DNA of 64,000 bases from Viridilinea sp964592425 (GCA_964592425.1 CAZQCG010000028.1:1-64000); one strand, 5' to 3'; numbered from the stretch's first letter, positions 1 through 8,069 are shown. Translations and numbers: made by a program. The notes: a model not told the origin generated them from the letters alone.

Positions 1-23
1 CCCTGTAGACCGGCCACCTGCGG

Positions 24-52
24 TTGTGCAAGCCAATAGGCCATGCTATGAT
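24..52 (+). promoter_or_regulatory. candidate sigma-70 promoter of pspA
   Basis: TTGTGC (24-29) and TATGAT (47-52) are separated by exactly 17 bp and lie about 75 bp upstream of the pspA start. The match to consensus is moderate, and no operator or sigma-54 element was seen. The start codon itself is preceded by a strong AAGGAGGAG Shine-Dalgarno at 111-119. Confidence 0.4.
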
Positions 53-127
53 AATCGGGCGCGGATATGCATACGGTTCCGTACGATGATGCCGGACACC
101 CTTTGATCCGCAAGGAGGAGAGTCACA

Positions 128-790
128 ATGTCTATTCTGGGTCGCATCAAGGATCTGATCAATGCTAACGTGAACGCCATGCTCGACCAGGCCGAAGATC
201 CCGAAAAGATGGCCAACCAGTATCTGCGCGATCTAACCAATGAACTCTATGAGGTGCGTACGGGCGTTGCAGCGGCAATGGCCGACGAGACGAAGCTGGA
301 GCAGCGGCGAATCTCGGCCAATGCTGAGGTGAGCCAGTGGCAGACCAAAGCCGAGGCCGCCCTGCGTGCCGGTGACGAGGAACTGGCCAAGGCCGCCCTG
401 TCCCGTAAGATGCAGGCCCAGCAACTCGCCGAGCAGTACCAGGCCCAGGAGACAGCCCAGGAGGAGCAGGTCAATGCGATGCAGGAGGGCCTGATCCAGC
501 TTGAGACGCGCATCGCTGAAGTCAAGGCCAAGAAGGAACTGATCATCGCCAAGAAGAACCGGGCAGAGGCCCAGTCGGCACTACAGCGCACGACCAACCG
601 CATGGGCCAGATTACGGCGATGGATAAGCTTGATCAGCTGGAAGAGCGGGTTGACGACGAACTCAACCGTGCCGAAGCAATGACTAAGCTTGAGCAGGGC
701 TCGCTCGAGGCACGTTTCGAGGATCTCGAAAAGACAACCGCGGTTGACTCTGAGCTACTCGAACTCAAGCGTAAGCTCGGCATGGCATAG
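128..790 (+). CDS. pspA: PspA/IM30 (Vipp1) family envelope-stress protein
   Basis: A 220-residue protein, close to the usual 220-230 of PspA/IM30. It starts MSILGRIKDLINANVNAMLD, an amphipathic N-terminal helix typical of the family, and continues as almost unbroken heptad-rich, Glu/Lys/Gln/Ala-rich helix to the C-terminus. Family members are ESCRT-III-like peripheral proteins that assemble on the inner face of the cytoplasmic membrane and preserve its integrity under stress. The start is fixed by a strong ribosome-binding site 8 nt upstream. There is no pspBC or pspF next to it, so regulation is unlikely to be the enterobacterial kind. A hairpin at 818-841 closes the unit. The assignment is firm; the stimulus is unknown. 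Confidence 0.93.
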   Translation: MSILGRIKDLINANVNAMLDQAEDPEKMANQYLRDLTNELYEVRTGVAAAMADETKLEQRRISANAEVSQWQTKAEAALRAGDEELAKAALSRKMQAQQLAEQYQAQETAQEEQVNAMQEGLIQLETRIAEVKAKKELIIAKKNRAEAQSALQRTTNRMGQITAMDKLDQLEERVDDELNRAEAMTKLEQGSLEARFEDLEKTTAVDSELLELKRKLGMA

Positions 791-817
791 CTTTCGCCTG
801 GACAGTTGCCGATGATC

Positions 818-841
818 AGGGGCGGCTGATAAGCCGCCCCT
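818..841. terminator. hairpin between convergent pspA and tdk
   Basis: A perfect 9-bp GC-rich stem (AGGGGCGGC / GCCGCCCCT) with a 6-nt loop lies between the 3' ends of pspA (+) and thymidine kinase (-). Neither side has a clear T-run, so it is a candidate bidirectional terminator rather than a textbook one. Confidence 0.55.
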
Positions 842-850
842 CCTACTTGC

Positions 851-1432
851 TCAACGGGCATGCTCGTAGCAACTGCGGCAGCGCGCCTCGTAGAGATCGA
901 GCCCACCCACAACAATCGTCGGGGCTCCGTAGGGTGCCGGTCTACCGTTGATCAGCCGTTGCGAGCGGGTTGCGTAGGCCCCGCAGCGCACACAGATGGC
1001 GTAGAGTTTGTCCACTTGCTCAGCCAGGGCCATCAACTGCATCATCGCTGGGAACGGCTCGGCACGGTAGTTCTGATCAAGGCCGGCCACGAGAACCCGC
1101 AGCCCGCGGTCGGCCAGATCCTGACATGCGTTGACAATCTGTTCCGGGCTGTCCTCAAGGAAGTGCAATTCATCGATGGCAATCACCTGGATCGCCTCCG
1201 CGCCAGCGATGACTTCACTGATTGAGCTTACCGGGACAGCCTCAAGTTTGGCCCCGGTGTGGCTGGCTACATGTCCGACACTGTAGCGGGTGTCCAGGCG
1301 TGGGGTGAAAATGCGGCAACTCTGCCGGGCGATCATCACCTGGCGCATACGCCGGATCAACTCTTCGGTTTTACCGCTGTACATGCATCCGCAAATCACT
1401 TCAATTCGACCACCATTGCCTGGTCGTGTCAT
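851..1432 (-). CDS. tdk: thymidine kinase (type II, zinc-containing)
   Basis: Phosphorylates thymidine to dTMP with ATP in the pyrimidine salvage pathway; cytoplasmic, usually a tetramer. The 193-residue length is normal for type II TK. A P-loop GCMYSGKT lies at residues 15-22 and the lasso-domain zinc ligands are CVRC (147-150) and CRSC (185-188). The segment IAIDELHFLED holds the Walker-B-like Asp and the catalytic Glu region. It is a single gene on the minus strand, convergent with pspA; the start codon is preceded by GAAAGTGAG. A repeat element begins about 30 bp upstream of the start. Confidence 0.95.
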   Translation of the reverse strand: MTRPGNGGRIEVICGCMYSGKTEELIRRMRQVMIARQSCRIFTPRLDTRYSVGHVASHTGAKLEAVPVSSISEVIAGAEAIQVIAIDELHFLEDSPEQIVNACQDLADRGLRVLVAGLDQNYRAEPFPAMMQLMALAEQVDKLYAICVRCGAYATRSQRLINGRPAPYGAPTIVVGGLDLYEARCRSCYEHAR

Positions 1433-1463
1433 TATCTACTCACTTTCCATTGTTGATTAAGAC

Positions 1464-1589
1464 CAATACTTTACAAATAAGGATGGATGCATGGCTGAGA
1501 AACCCTGTCAGGTGCGGCCACGGAATGCATCAGAATGAGAACGATCATGGCTGGCCGCACCTGACAGGTTTCTTATTTGAATGGTATTG
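1464..1589. mobile_element. MITE-like element, 10-bp target-duplication family, copy 1
   Basis: The ends are CAATACTTTACAAATAAG (1464-1481) and CTTATTTGAATGGTATTG (1572-1589), which are imperfect inverted repeats. The flanks are TGATTAAGAC (1454-1463) and TGGTTAAGAC (1590-1599), a 10-bp direct repeat with one mismatch, read as a target duplication. Inside is a long inverted repeat (about 1499-1520 and 1552-1572) differing by one inserted base. No ORF is present. It lies between divergent tdk and the small gene at 1612. It shares both ends with the element at 47608-47736. Confidence 0.7.
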
Positions 1590-1611
1590 TGGTTAAGACT
1601 AAGGAGGAGCT

Positions 1612-1836
1612 ATGGCTCAGGTGCTTCGCTGGCCTGCCAATGCCGAATTGACGGCCCTCTTACAGCGTTACTACCAGGGCGAGGCTGGCCTCTGGCCAGC
1701 CATTCAAGATCAGGTATATGCCGAACTCCAGGCGCGGGGCTTACCACTTGCCCCACGCCACATGCGCTTTCGGCGCACCGGCGAGGGTTATGAGGTGATC
1801 CTTGAAGATGCCGAGGCCTATCTCACAGATGCTTAG
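1612..1836 (+). CDS. small conserved-looking protein of unknown function
   Basis: A 74-residue protein, MAQVLRWPANAELTALLQRY onward, ending in EVILEDAEAYLTDA. I do not recognise a family. It has a perfect AAGGAGGAG ribosome-binding site 3-4 nt before ATG and coding-like composition, so it is probably real. No signal peptide, transmembrane helix or metal motif is visible; the composition (W, R, Y, acidic C-terminus) suggests a small soluble protein. Its stop overlaps the stop of rfbB by 4 bp in convergent orientation. A mobile element sits directly upstream (1464-1589), so its promoter may lie in or next to that element. Confidence 0.65.
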   Translation: MAQVLRWPANAELTALLQRYYQGEAGLWPAIQDQVYAELQARGLPLAPRHMRFRRTGEGYEVILEDAEAYLTDA

Positions 1837-2846
1837 GCGCGTTCACTATACTGGCGCTTGTAGTATTCTAGATAGTCGCCCGACTTGATCGGGCGCCACC
1901 AGGCTTCGTTATCGACAAACCAGCGCACCGTACGCTCAAGAGCCTGGTCGAAGTTGTGCCGCGAATTCCAGCCAAGTGCCCGCAGTTTGCTGCAATCGAG
2001 CGCGTAGCGCCGGTCATGGCCAGCCCGGTCGGTAACGTGGCTCAGCAGGCTATGGGGCTTGCCCAGCAGGTCAAGGATCTTGCGGGCCATCTCGATGTTG
2101 CGGGTCTCAACCTCGGTGCCGACATTGTAGACCTCACCGAGGGTGCCTTTGTGCAGCACCAGGTCGATCGCTTCACAGTGATCAAAGACATATTGGTAGT
2201 CGCGCTGCTGTAGCCCATCGCCGTAGATCGGCAAGGGCAAATTATCGATAGCGTTGGTGGTAAAGAGCGGCAAAGCCTTCTCAGGGTAGTGGTACGGCCC
2301 GATGTTATTTGAGCCGCGGGTGGTGGTGACGGGCAGGCCGTAGGTGATAAAATAGGCATAGACCAGGTGCTCGGCACCGGCCTTGCTGGCCGAATAGGGG
2401 CTGCGGGCTTCGAGCGGGTCGCCCTCGCGTGAGCGCTGTGGCTCAGGGATGGCCCCGTAGACTTCGTCGGTGCTGATCTGGTGAAAGCGTTCGAGCCCCA
2501 GTTCGCGGGTCACTTCGAGCAGTGCCCATGTGCCGTTGATATTGGTACGTACCACCGCATCGGGGTGCATAATCGAGCGATCTACATGGGTCTCGGCGGC
2601 AAAGTTGACGATGGTGTCAATAGCATACTGTTGCACCACTGCACGAACCGCCTCTATTTCGCAGATATCGCCCTGGACAAAGGCAAACTGCGGGTTGGCC
2701 CGCATGCGCTCAAGGTTCTCCAGCCGCCCGGCATAGGTGAGTTTGTCAAAGACGACGATCCGATAGTCGTCGTAGCGTTCGAGCATATGCTGAACGAAGT
2801 TTGAACCAATGAAACCGGCACCGCCGGTGATCAGCAGATTACGCAT
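1833..2846 (-). CDS. rfbB: dTDP-glucose 4,6-dehydratase
   Basis: Converts dTDP-D-glucose to dTDP-4-keto-6-deoxy-D-glucose, second step towards dTDP-L-rhamnose and other deoxysugars. The 337-residue length is typical. This is an extended SDR: NAD-binding GGAGFIGSNF near residues 8-17, the family-defining Thr126-Asp127-Glu128 in STDEVYG, and catalytic Tyr151-x3-Lys155 in YSASK. The start overlaps the end of purE by 8 bp, so it is the last gene of a purK-purE-rfbB transcript. rfbA, rfbC and rfbD are not in the window. The link between purine and deoxysugar synthesis has no obvious metabolic reason. Confidence 0.95.
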   Translation of the reverse strand: MRNLLITGGAGFIGSNFVQHMLERYDDYRIVVFDKLTYAGRLENLERMRANPQFAFVQGDICEIEAVRAVVQQYAIDTIVNFAAETHVDRSIMHPDAVVRTNINGTWALLEVTRELGLERFHQISTDEVYGAIPEPQRSREGDPLEARSPYSASKAGAEHLVYAYFITYGLPVTTTRGSNNIGPYHYPEKALPLFTTNAIDNLPLPIYGDGLQQRDYQYVFDHCEAIDLVLHKGTLGEVYNVGTEVETRNIEMARKILDLLGKPHSLLSHVTDRAGHDRRYALDCSKLRALGWNSRHNFDQALERTVRWFVDNEAWWRPIKSGDYLEYYKRQYSERA

Positions 2847-3357
2847 CGTTTTTTCCTTGTGCTACTGGTGAAACAGGTGCAAAAGCTGCATTCTTCGCCC
2901 GTGACTCTTCGCCCAGGCGGGCCTTAAAGGCCAGCATCTGTGTCTGTAGGGCCGGGTCAGCCGTGGCGAGGATCTGCACGGCCAGCAAGCCTGCGTTACG
3001 CCCGCCACCAATCGCGACCGTTGCTACCGGCACGCCTGCTGGCATCTGCACAATCGAGAGCAGCGAGTCGAGCCCGTTGAGGGCGCGGCTCGGCACAGGC
3101 ACCCCGATCACTGGTAGCGGTGAACTGGCGGCAAGCATACCAGGCAGATGGGCAGCCCCACCCGCACCGGCGATGATCACACGCAGGCCACGCTCGTGGG
3201 CCGTGCGCCCATAGTCGATCATCTCAAAGGGGGTGCGATGAGCCGAGACCACCTGGGCTTCGTAGGCCACCCCGAATTCACGGCAGATGTCAATCGCGCC
3301 CTGCATTGTCGGCAGGTCGCTGTCACTGCCCATAAGAATACCAACCAGTGCAGGCAT
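2839..3357 (-). CDS. purE: N5-carboxyaminoimidazole ribonucleotide mutase
   Basis: Class I PurE of de novo purine synthesis: moves the carboxyl group of N5-CAIR to C4 of the imidazole ring to give CAIR. The 172-residue protein has GSDSDLPTM near the N-terminus, the SAHRTP active-site motif and the Gly-rich AGAGGAAHLPGM loop. It has a longer, low-complexity C-terminus than E. coli PurE (169 aa). It lies 34 bp downstream of purK, its metabolic partner, and overlaps rfbB by 8 bp. Confidence 0.96.
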   Translation of the reverse strand: MPALVGILMGSDSDLPTMQGAIDICREFGVAYEAQVVSAHRTPFEMIDYGRTAHERGLRVIIAGAGGAAHLPGMLAASSPLPVIGVPVPSRALNGLDSLLSIVQMPAGVPVATVAIGGGRNAGLLAVQILATADPALQTQMLAFKARLGEESRAKNAAFAPVSPVAQGKNDA

Positions 3358-3391
3358 AGCCTTTCCTTTATCGGATAACAGGCCCTAGTGC

Positions 3392-4522
3392 TCACACAGC
3401 CACCAGATCCGCCGCCTGACATGCGCTGGCCTCAGCCTCGGCCAGGCTAGATCCCAGGGCGGTGACATGGCCCAGTTTCCGCCCGACGCGGGCCTCGAGT
3501 TTGCCATAGAGGTGCAGGTGGGCCCCGGGGATGGCCAGGGCCGGGCGCAGCACCTTGGGGCTGATCGGGCCGCTGCGTCGGCCAAGCAGGTTGACCATCA
3601 CGGCAGCTGGAGCGATCATTTCGGTCAAGCCAAGGGGCCAGTCGAGGATGGCTCGCAGGTGGTTTTCGAACTGCGAGGTGCGGCAGCCTTCAATTGTATA
3701 GTGGCCTGAGTTGTGTGGGCGCGGAGCCATTTCGTTGTAGAGCACCTGCCCGTCGGGTAGTTCAAAGAGTTCGACACCAAAGATACCGATCCCATCGACA
3801 GCGCGTACCGCCTTGAGGGCCAGGTCGGCGGCAGCGGCGGCTTCAGCGGGGCTGAGGGTGGCTGGGGCGCGGACCAGGTGGCAGATATGGTTGCGCTGCA
3901 CCGTCTCAACCACCGGGTAGACCCGCTCTTCACCGCTACGCGAGCGGGCAACCATCACCGCCAGCTCACGGCTAAAGGGGACCCAGGCTTCCGCCATTAG
4001 CGGGCTGCCACCAGCACTGAGACGACTCCAGGCGGCAGCGATCTGCTCAGGGCCGTGCAGGGTGGCATTGCCATAGCCATCGTAGCCATTACGACGGGCC
4101 TTGAGCACCAGGGGCCAGCCGAGTTCGGCTGCGGCCACGCTCACCTCGTCAGGTGTGTTGAGGGCACGCAAGGGCGGCACGGCCAGGCCAGCTGCGGCGA
4201 TGCGCTGCTTCTGGGTCAGCTTATCCTGTACCAGAGCCACCGTCGCTGCCGTCGGGTAGACCGGCAGGCCCTGGCTTTCCAGAGCTGTCAGGATGTGCGC
4301 ATCGACAAACTCATTCTCCAGGCTGACCAGGTCACACTGCGCAGCAAAGCGGGCCAACAGGCTGGCATCCTCCCATGGGCCAACCACCTCGTGGCGGGTA
4401 TAACGACCTGCCGGGCTATTGGCTGCCCGTTCAAAGATGACCAGTTCGAGGCCGAGGCTGATTGCGGCCTGGGTGAGCATCTGGGCGAGTTGGCCGCCCC
4501 CGAAGATACCGATGCGGATCAT
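3392..4522 (-). CDS. purK: N5-carboxyaminoimidazole ribonucleotide synthase
   Basis: ATP-grasp enzyme that makes N5-CAIR from AIR, ATP and bicarbonate, feeding PurE. The 376-residue protein has an N-terminal Rossmann-like GIFGGGQLAQML, a central ATP-grasp region with NGYDGYGN, and YNEMAPRPHNSGHYTIEGC, the family signature near the C-terminal third. First gene of purK-purE-rfbB. The start codon ATG at 4520-4522 has no clear Shine-Dalgarno and is immediately preceded by a 7-bp perfect hairpin (4525-4541), which may affect initiation. Confidence 0.95.
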   Translation of the reverse strand: MIRIGIFGGGQLAQMLTQAAISLGLELVIFERAANSPAGRYTRHEVVGPWEDASLLARFAAQCDLVSLENEFVDAHILTALESQGLPVYPTAATVALVQDKLTQKQRIAAAGLAVPPLRALNTPDEVSVAAAELGWPLVLKARRNGYDGYGNATLHGPEQIAAAWSRLSAGGSPLMAEAWVPFSRELAVMVARSRSGEERVYPVVETVQRNHICHLVRAPATLSPAEAAAAADLALKAVRAVDGIGIFGVELFELPDGQVLYNEMAPRPHNSGHYTIEGCRTSQFENHLRAILDWPLGLTEMIAPAAVMVNLLGRRSGPISPKVLRPALAIPGAHLHLYGKLEARVGRKLGHVTALGSSLAEAEASACQAADLVAV

Positions 4523-4524
4523 AG

Positions 4525-4541
4525 GCGGCTATAGTAGCCGC
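4525..4541 (-). promoter_or_regulatory. hairpin abutting the purK start codon
   Basis: GCGGCTA and TAGCCGC form a perfect 7-bp stem with a 3-nt loop, ending two bases before the purK ATG and occupying the space where a ribosome-binding site would be. It could lower translation or mark the remains of a longer regulatory fold. No ligand class is recognised. Confidence 0.35.
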
Positions 4542-4651
4542 AGATGGCCTGATGCGCAAGCCAGCTGCCTGTTGACGGAGATGTATACGCCCGCGCTTAC
4601 GGTGAGGGGCGAGCATAGACATGAAATAATGCTTATGCTTAGGAGCCTGCT

Positions 4652-5521
4652 ATGGCCGACCCTTTTATTGTTGACCCACGCCTCACGCTTGGCCCGGCAC
4701 ACCTAGCGGTGAGCGACATGCCCCGTGCCCTGGCTTTCTACGAGGGCCTGCTCGGCCTACACAGCACCGGCTGTGTCGATGGTCGTTACTGCCTGTCTGC
4801 CGGTACGACACCCTTGCTGGTGCTTGAGCCGGGTGCGAGCAGCAGGGCACGTCCTGCACGCAGTACCGGACTCTACCATGTGGCGTTGTTGCTGCCGACA
4901 CGGAGCGATCTGGCCCGAACCATCACCCGTCTGTCCGAGGTACGCTACCCCCTCAGTGGTGCCTCCGATCACCGTGTCAGCGAGGCGCTCTACCTCGACG
5001 ACCCGGATGGCAATGGGTTGGAGATCTATGTTGATCGTCCACGGGACGCCTGGCCTCGTGTCGGCCACGAGCTACGTATGACCGTTGATCCGCTCGACAT
5101 CGTCAGCATTATGGCTGAGTTGGGCCGTGATGCGCCAGCCTGGACTGGCTTGCCCGCCGGTACAACGGTTGGTCATATCCACCTGCAGGTGGCCGACCTG
5201 CGCACTGCCGAGCAGTTTTACGTAGGTCTGCTGGGACTAAGCGTGATGCAACGCTTCAGTGGTAGTGCGCTCTTTGTTGCTGCTGGTGGCTACCATCACC
5301 ACCTGGGCTTGAACACCTGGGCTGGCGTGGGTGCTCCGCTCCCTCCCCCCGATGCACCGGGCCTGCGCCATATGGTGTTGCAGTTCCCTGATCAGGCGAC
5401 GCTCACTGCGGTTGAGGCACGCCTGCGCAAGGCCGAACTGTCGGTTGAGGTGCGTCCCACTGGTCTCTTCCTGCGTGACCCCTCACAGCATGGGTTGCTG
5501 CTGACGGTAGCTGGCGGTTAG
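4652..5521 (+). CDS. two-domain VOC (glyoxalase/extradiol dioxygenase-like) protein
   Basis: The 289-residue protein holds two vicinal-oxygen-chelate modules: residues ~12-125 (LGPAHLAVSDMPRALAFYEG, GLYHVALLLP, NGLEIYVDRP) and ~165-285 (GHIHLQVADLRTAEQFYVG). The architecture is that of CatE/YfiE-type catechol 2,3-dioxygenase-like proteins. Candidate metal ligands are His and Glu in these motifs, but the last motif (HGLLLTVAGG) lacks the usual Glu, so one site may be incomplete. Substrate cannot be inferred. Divergent from purK; ribosome-binding site TAGGAG precedes ATG. Cytoplasmic, no signal peptide. Confidence 0.85.
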   Translation: MADPFIVDPRLTLGPAHLAVSDMPRALAFYEGLLGLHSTGCVDGRYCLSAGTTPLLVLEPGASSRARPARSTGLYHVALLLPTRSDLARTITRLSEVRYPLSGASDHRVSEALYLDDPDGNGLEIYVDRPRDAWPRVGHELRMTVDPLDIVSIMAELGRDAPAWTGLPAGTTVGHIHLQVADLRTAEQFYVGLLGLSVMQRFSGSALFVAAGGYHHHLGLNTWAGVGAPLPPPDAPGLRHMVLQFPDQATLTAVEARLRKAELSVEVRPTGLFLRDPSQHGLLLTVAGG

Positions 5522-5575
5522 GGAGATTTAGCAAGATTCAGCATAAGCAACGTCCTGCTTTACCTGAGGCATTCC

Positions 5576-5585
5576 TTGGTATAAT
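5576..5585 (+). promoter_or_regulatory. extended -10 promoter element
   Basis: TTGGTATAAT contains TGn directly before a perfect TATAAT (5580-5585). No good -35 lies at 17 bp (TTTACC at 5559-5564 is 15 bp away). It is 58 bp upstream of the small membrane-protein gene at 5643 and probably drives that gene and the WYL regulator. Confidence 0.5.
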
Positions 5586-5642
5586 AGGCCCATGTGTACG
5601 TATCAACGGTCGTCTGACGACCTGTACCAATAAAGGATTTTT

Positions 5643-5849
5643 ATGCCAGCCCCTTCACGCAGCCAGCGTCGACGCCAGCCTGTGCGCAGCCCGGGTGCCC
5701 AGCCAGCCCGTACCGCCTCGGTTACCCGCTCGGTTGAGCCACCCGACTACTCACGTGAGTACGAAGATGTGCGGCAGGATCTGCGCCTGATCGCGATCAT
5801 TGGCCTGGTGTTACTCGCTGGCATGATTGGTGCCTCGTTTGTGATCTAA
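5643..5849 (+). CDS. small single-pass membrane protein, unknown function
   Basis: A 68-residue protein with a basic, Pro/Arg-rich N-terminal half and one C-terminal hydrophobic segment (LRLIAIIGLVLLAGMIGASFVI, about 47-68), so probably a tail-anchored or single-pass inner-membrane protein with its N-terminus in the cytoplasm. I recognise no family. It is preceded by a good -10 element, and the WYL regulator begins 12 bp after its stop, so the two are probably cotranscribed. Confidence 0.6.
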   Translation: MPAPSRSQRRRQPVRSPGAQPARTASVTRSVEPPDYSREYEDVRQDLRLIAIIGLVLLAGMIGASFVI

Positions 5850-5860
5850 CGGGGATCGGC

Positions 5861-6826
5861 GTGTCTGAGGATGATCGCATCAAGAGCAAGGCCACGCGCC
5901 TGCGCCGCATCGAGCATCGCCTCTACAATGCCGTCAACGGGTTGCGGGCAACCGAGTTGGCCCGTGAATGTGGGGTCAGCCGGCGCACGATCTACCGCGA
6001 CCTGTTGGCACTTGACGAGATGGGGGTACCCATCTGGGAGGATAGTGGGCGTTTTGGGATCAACCGCACGACCTACCTCTCGACAGTGCGCCTTAATCTG
6101 AACGAGGCGGTGGCGCTCTTCTTTGCGGCCCGCCTGCTGGCCCACCATAGCGACGAACACAACCCGCATACGGTCTCGGCCCTTGATAAATTGGCCGCCG
6201 GTCTGCCTTCAGGGACGGTCGCCCAGCATCTTGCACGGGTGGCCGACCTGGTACGGGCCCGCCCGGTACGGGCCGACTATGTTGCCACCCTCGAGGTGCT
6301 GACGCGCGCATGGGTCGACCAGCGGATGGTTCACCTGCGCTACCGCGCCGTCAACCGTGCCATTACCGAGCGCGATGTGGCCCCCTATCTGATCGAGGTT
6401 ACCCGCAGCACTCCGGCCGCCTATCTGATCGGCTACGACCGACTACGAGCGGCCATACGCACCTTCAAGATCGAGCGGATCGAGTACGCCGAGTTGCTCG
6501 ATGAACATTACGAGCTGCCCGCAAGCTTTGACCCTTACGATTACCTGGCCAGCGCCTGGGGCGTGATGGACGAGAGCGTGGTCGAGGTGCAGCTTCGCTT
6601 CACTGCGGCAGCCGCCCAGCGCGCCCGGGAGAGTTCCTGGCACCCCAGTCAGCATCTGATCGAGCGACCTGATGGTGGTTGTGATATGTTCTTGTGCATC
6701 GGTGGGGTGCGTGAGGTTTTGCCGTGGGTGTTGGGTTGGGGGTCTGAGGTTGAGGTATTGGCCCCTCTTGAGCTGCGGGCCGAAGTGGCCTCACACGCAG
6801 CGCGCCTCGTCGCCCTCTATGGATGA
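5861..6826 (+). CDS. HTH/WYL-domain transcriptional regulator
   Basis: The 321-residue protein starts at GTG. An N-terminal winged-helix HTH (LRRIEHRLYNAVNGLRATEL ... RTIYRDLLALDEMG, about 11-55) matches the DeoR/YafY type. The WYL domain follows in the middle (HLRYRAVN ... YLIGYDRLRAAIRTFKIERI, about 148-210), with a C-terminal WCX-like region. WYL proteins sense nucleic acids or small ligands and regulate DNA-damage or defence genes; the target here is unknown. It follows the small membrane protein by 12 bp. A strong convergent hairpin ends the unit. Confidence 0.9.
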   Translation: MSEDDRIKSKATRLRRIEHRLYNAVNGLRATELARECGVSRRTIYRDLLALDEMGVPIWEDSGRFGINRTTYLSTVRLNLNEAVALFFAARLLAHHSDEHNPHTVSALDKLAAGLPSGTVAQHLARVADLVRARPVRADYVATLEVLTRAWVDQRMVHLRYRAVNRAITERDVAPYLIEVTRSTPAAYLIGYDRLRAAIRTFKIERIEYAELLDEHYELPASFDPYDYLASAWGVMDESVVEVQLRFTAAAAQRARESSWHPSQHLIERPDGGCDMFLCIGGVREVLPWVLGWGSEVEVLAPLELRAEVASHAARLVALYG

Positions 6827-6834
6827 TCGCGATA

Positions 6835-6872
6835 AAAAGGGGCTGGAGCAAATACATGCTCCAGCCCCTTTA
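6835..6872. terminator. bidirectional intrinsic terminator
   Basis: AAAGGGGCTGGAGCA (6836-6850) pairs with TGCTCCAGCCCCTTT (6857-6871), a perfect 15-bp stem with a 6-nt loop. A-rich and T-rich flanks are on the appropriate sides for both directions. It sits between the WYL regulator (+) and rpmE (-), serving both. Confidence 0.85.
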
Positions 6873-6891
6873 CAGCAGCGGCGCAAGTGGT

Positions 6892-7191
6892 TCAGGCTTC
6901 GTCGCCGTAGATCTCTTTGAGCAGGCTCTTCTTCGGCTGCGGCTGTGCCTTGGCGTTACGCTGTTTCTCCATCGCCGCCTGGCGATCCTGCGAGGCGCTC
7001 AGGCGTCGCATAAAGCGATCAACCTGGCCAGCGGTGTCGACGATACGCTGCTCGCCGGTGTAGAAGGGATGACAGTTCGAGCAGATCTCGACGCGCAGAT
7101 TGGTGCGTGTGGTACCAATCGCCCAGCGCGTGCCGCATGTCGTGCAGACGATGCCATCCGTGTTGTACTTGGGGTGAATACTCTGTTTCAC
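6892..7191 (-). CDS. rpmE: ribosomal protein L31 (zinc-type, with C-terminal extension)
   Basis: 50S subunit protein. I chose the GTG start at 7189-7191 because it gives the canonical KQSIHPKY N-terminus and follows AAGGGAG at good spacing, although the frame stays open upstream. It is 99 residues long; E. coli L31 has 70. The two CxxC pairs (CTTC near 16-19 and CSNC near 37-40) make it the zinc-binding (C+) form. The extra ~30 residues are a basic/polar tail (QKRNAKAQPQPKKSLLKEI-like). Last gene of rplU-rpmA-rpmE. Confidence 0.95.
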   Translation of the reverse strand: MKQSIHPKYNTDGIVCTTCGTRWAIGTTRTNLRVEICSNCHPFYTGEQRIVDTAGQVDRFMRRLSASQDRQAAMEKQRNAKAQPQPKKSLLKEIYGDEA

Positions 7192-7266
7192 GATCTTACT
7201 CCCTTGTACGGGTGGCCAGGGACGCATGCCCTATAGGGCCCCCGATTATGTGCTGGCTGGTCGCTC

Positions 7267-7536
7267 TTACTCGCCGTTTTGGGCAAGCGGGATCACGCTG
7301 ACCATCTTCTGATCGCGCGAATAGGGCTGAAACTTCACGACACCCTCAACCAGGGCATAGATAGTGTAGTCACGCCCAAGGCCAACATTCTTGCCGGGCT
7401 TGACCTTGGTGCCCGTCTGTCGCACGATAATATTGCCGGGCACGACGTGCTCACCGCCGTATGCTTTGACGCCGCGCATCTTCGGCTTGCTGTCGCGCCC
7501 GTTGCGCGAGCTGCCGACGCCTTTTTTGTGGGCCAT
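7267..7536 (-). CDS. rpmA: ribosomal protein L27
   Basis: 50S protein near the peptidyl-transferase centre. The start MAHKKGVGSSRNGRDS at 7534-7536 is preceded by GGAGGAAC. It is 89 residues, normal length. The N-terminus has no F-ribosomal cleavage extension of the Firmicutes type. It lies 34 bp after rplU, the usual order; the commonly linked obg is not present here. Confidence 0.97.
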   Translation of the reverse strand: MAHKKGVGSSRNGRDSKPKMRGVKAYGGEHVVPGNIIVRQTGTKVKPGKNVGLGRDYTIYALVEGVVKFQPYSRDQKMVSVIPLAQNGE

Positions 7537-7570
7537 AAGAGTTCCTCCAAACGCCTGGGCAGTACGGGCT

Positions 7571-7885
7571 TCAGGCGACAATCGCGCTGATCTTGATCTG
7601 CGTATAACGCTGGCGGTGGCCAGTGCGGCGACGGTAGCGCTTCTTGTTGCGGTAGCGGAAGATGATGATCTTGTCACCCTTCTTCTCGCCAAGCACCTGA
7701 GCCTGAACCCTGGCACCGTCCAGCAGGGGCGTTCCGACATGCACCGTCTCGCCGTCACCGACCATCAGGACTTCGCCCAGTTCAATCTGGCTACCTGGCT
7801 CAGCCTCTTCGATCAGGTCGATCGTCAGAACCTGGCCCTGCTCAACGCGGTATTGCATACCGCGATCACGAATAATCGCATACAC
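7571..7885 (-). CDS. rplU: ribosomal protein L21
   Basis: 50S assembly protein, 104 residues. MYAIIRDRGMQYRVEQGQVL at the N-terminus and the C-terminal KRYRRRTGHRQRYTQIKI basic signature that binds 23S rRNA are both typical. First gene of the ribosomal-protein operon. It is preceded by a leader of about 178 nt from a consensus promoter (8070-8098), a place where r-protein operons often carry autoregulatory RNA. Confidence 0.97.
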   Translation of the reverse strand: MYAIIRDRGMQYRVEQGQVLTIDLIEEAEPGSQIELGEVLMVGDGETVHVGTPLLDGARVQAQVLGEKKGDKIIIFRYRNKKRYRRRTGHRQRYTQIKISAIVA

Positions 7886-8069
7886 GTCTGAATTCTCCTG
7901 TGGTCAGTCTCGTACGACGCCTGACCAGGTCTGACCAGTTGGAAGAGCGTTTTTCGGCGCGGGTTACACGCTTTTCGCGCGCCCCAAACGCTTCACATAC
8001 GCCTGGACAGCCTACTAGTCAGGCACATGACATGAAAAGAGAGCGGGGTAACCGCCCTTAGCTGGGAGG

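Noticed and set aside
46..240. Open frame on the minus strand upstream of and inside pspA
   Set aside because: It overlaps the strong pspA gene and its promoter and shows no recognisable protein features.
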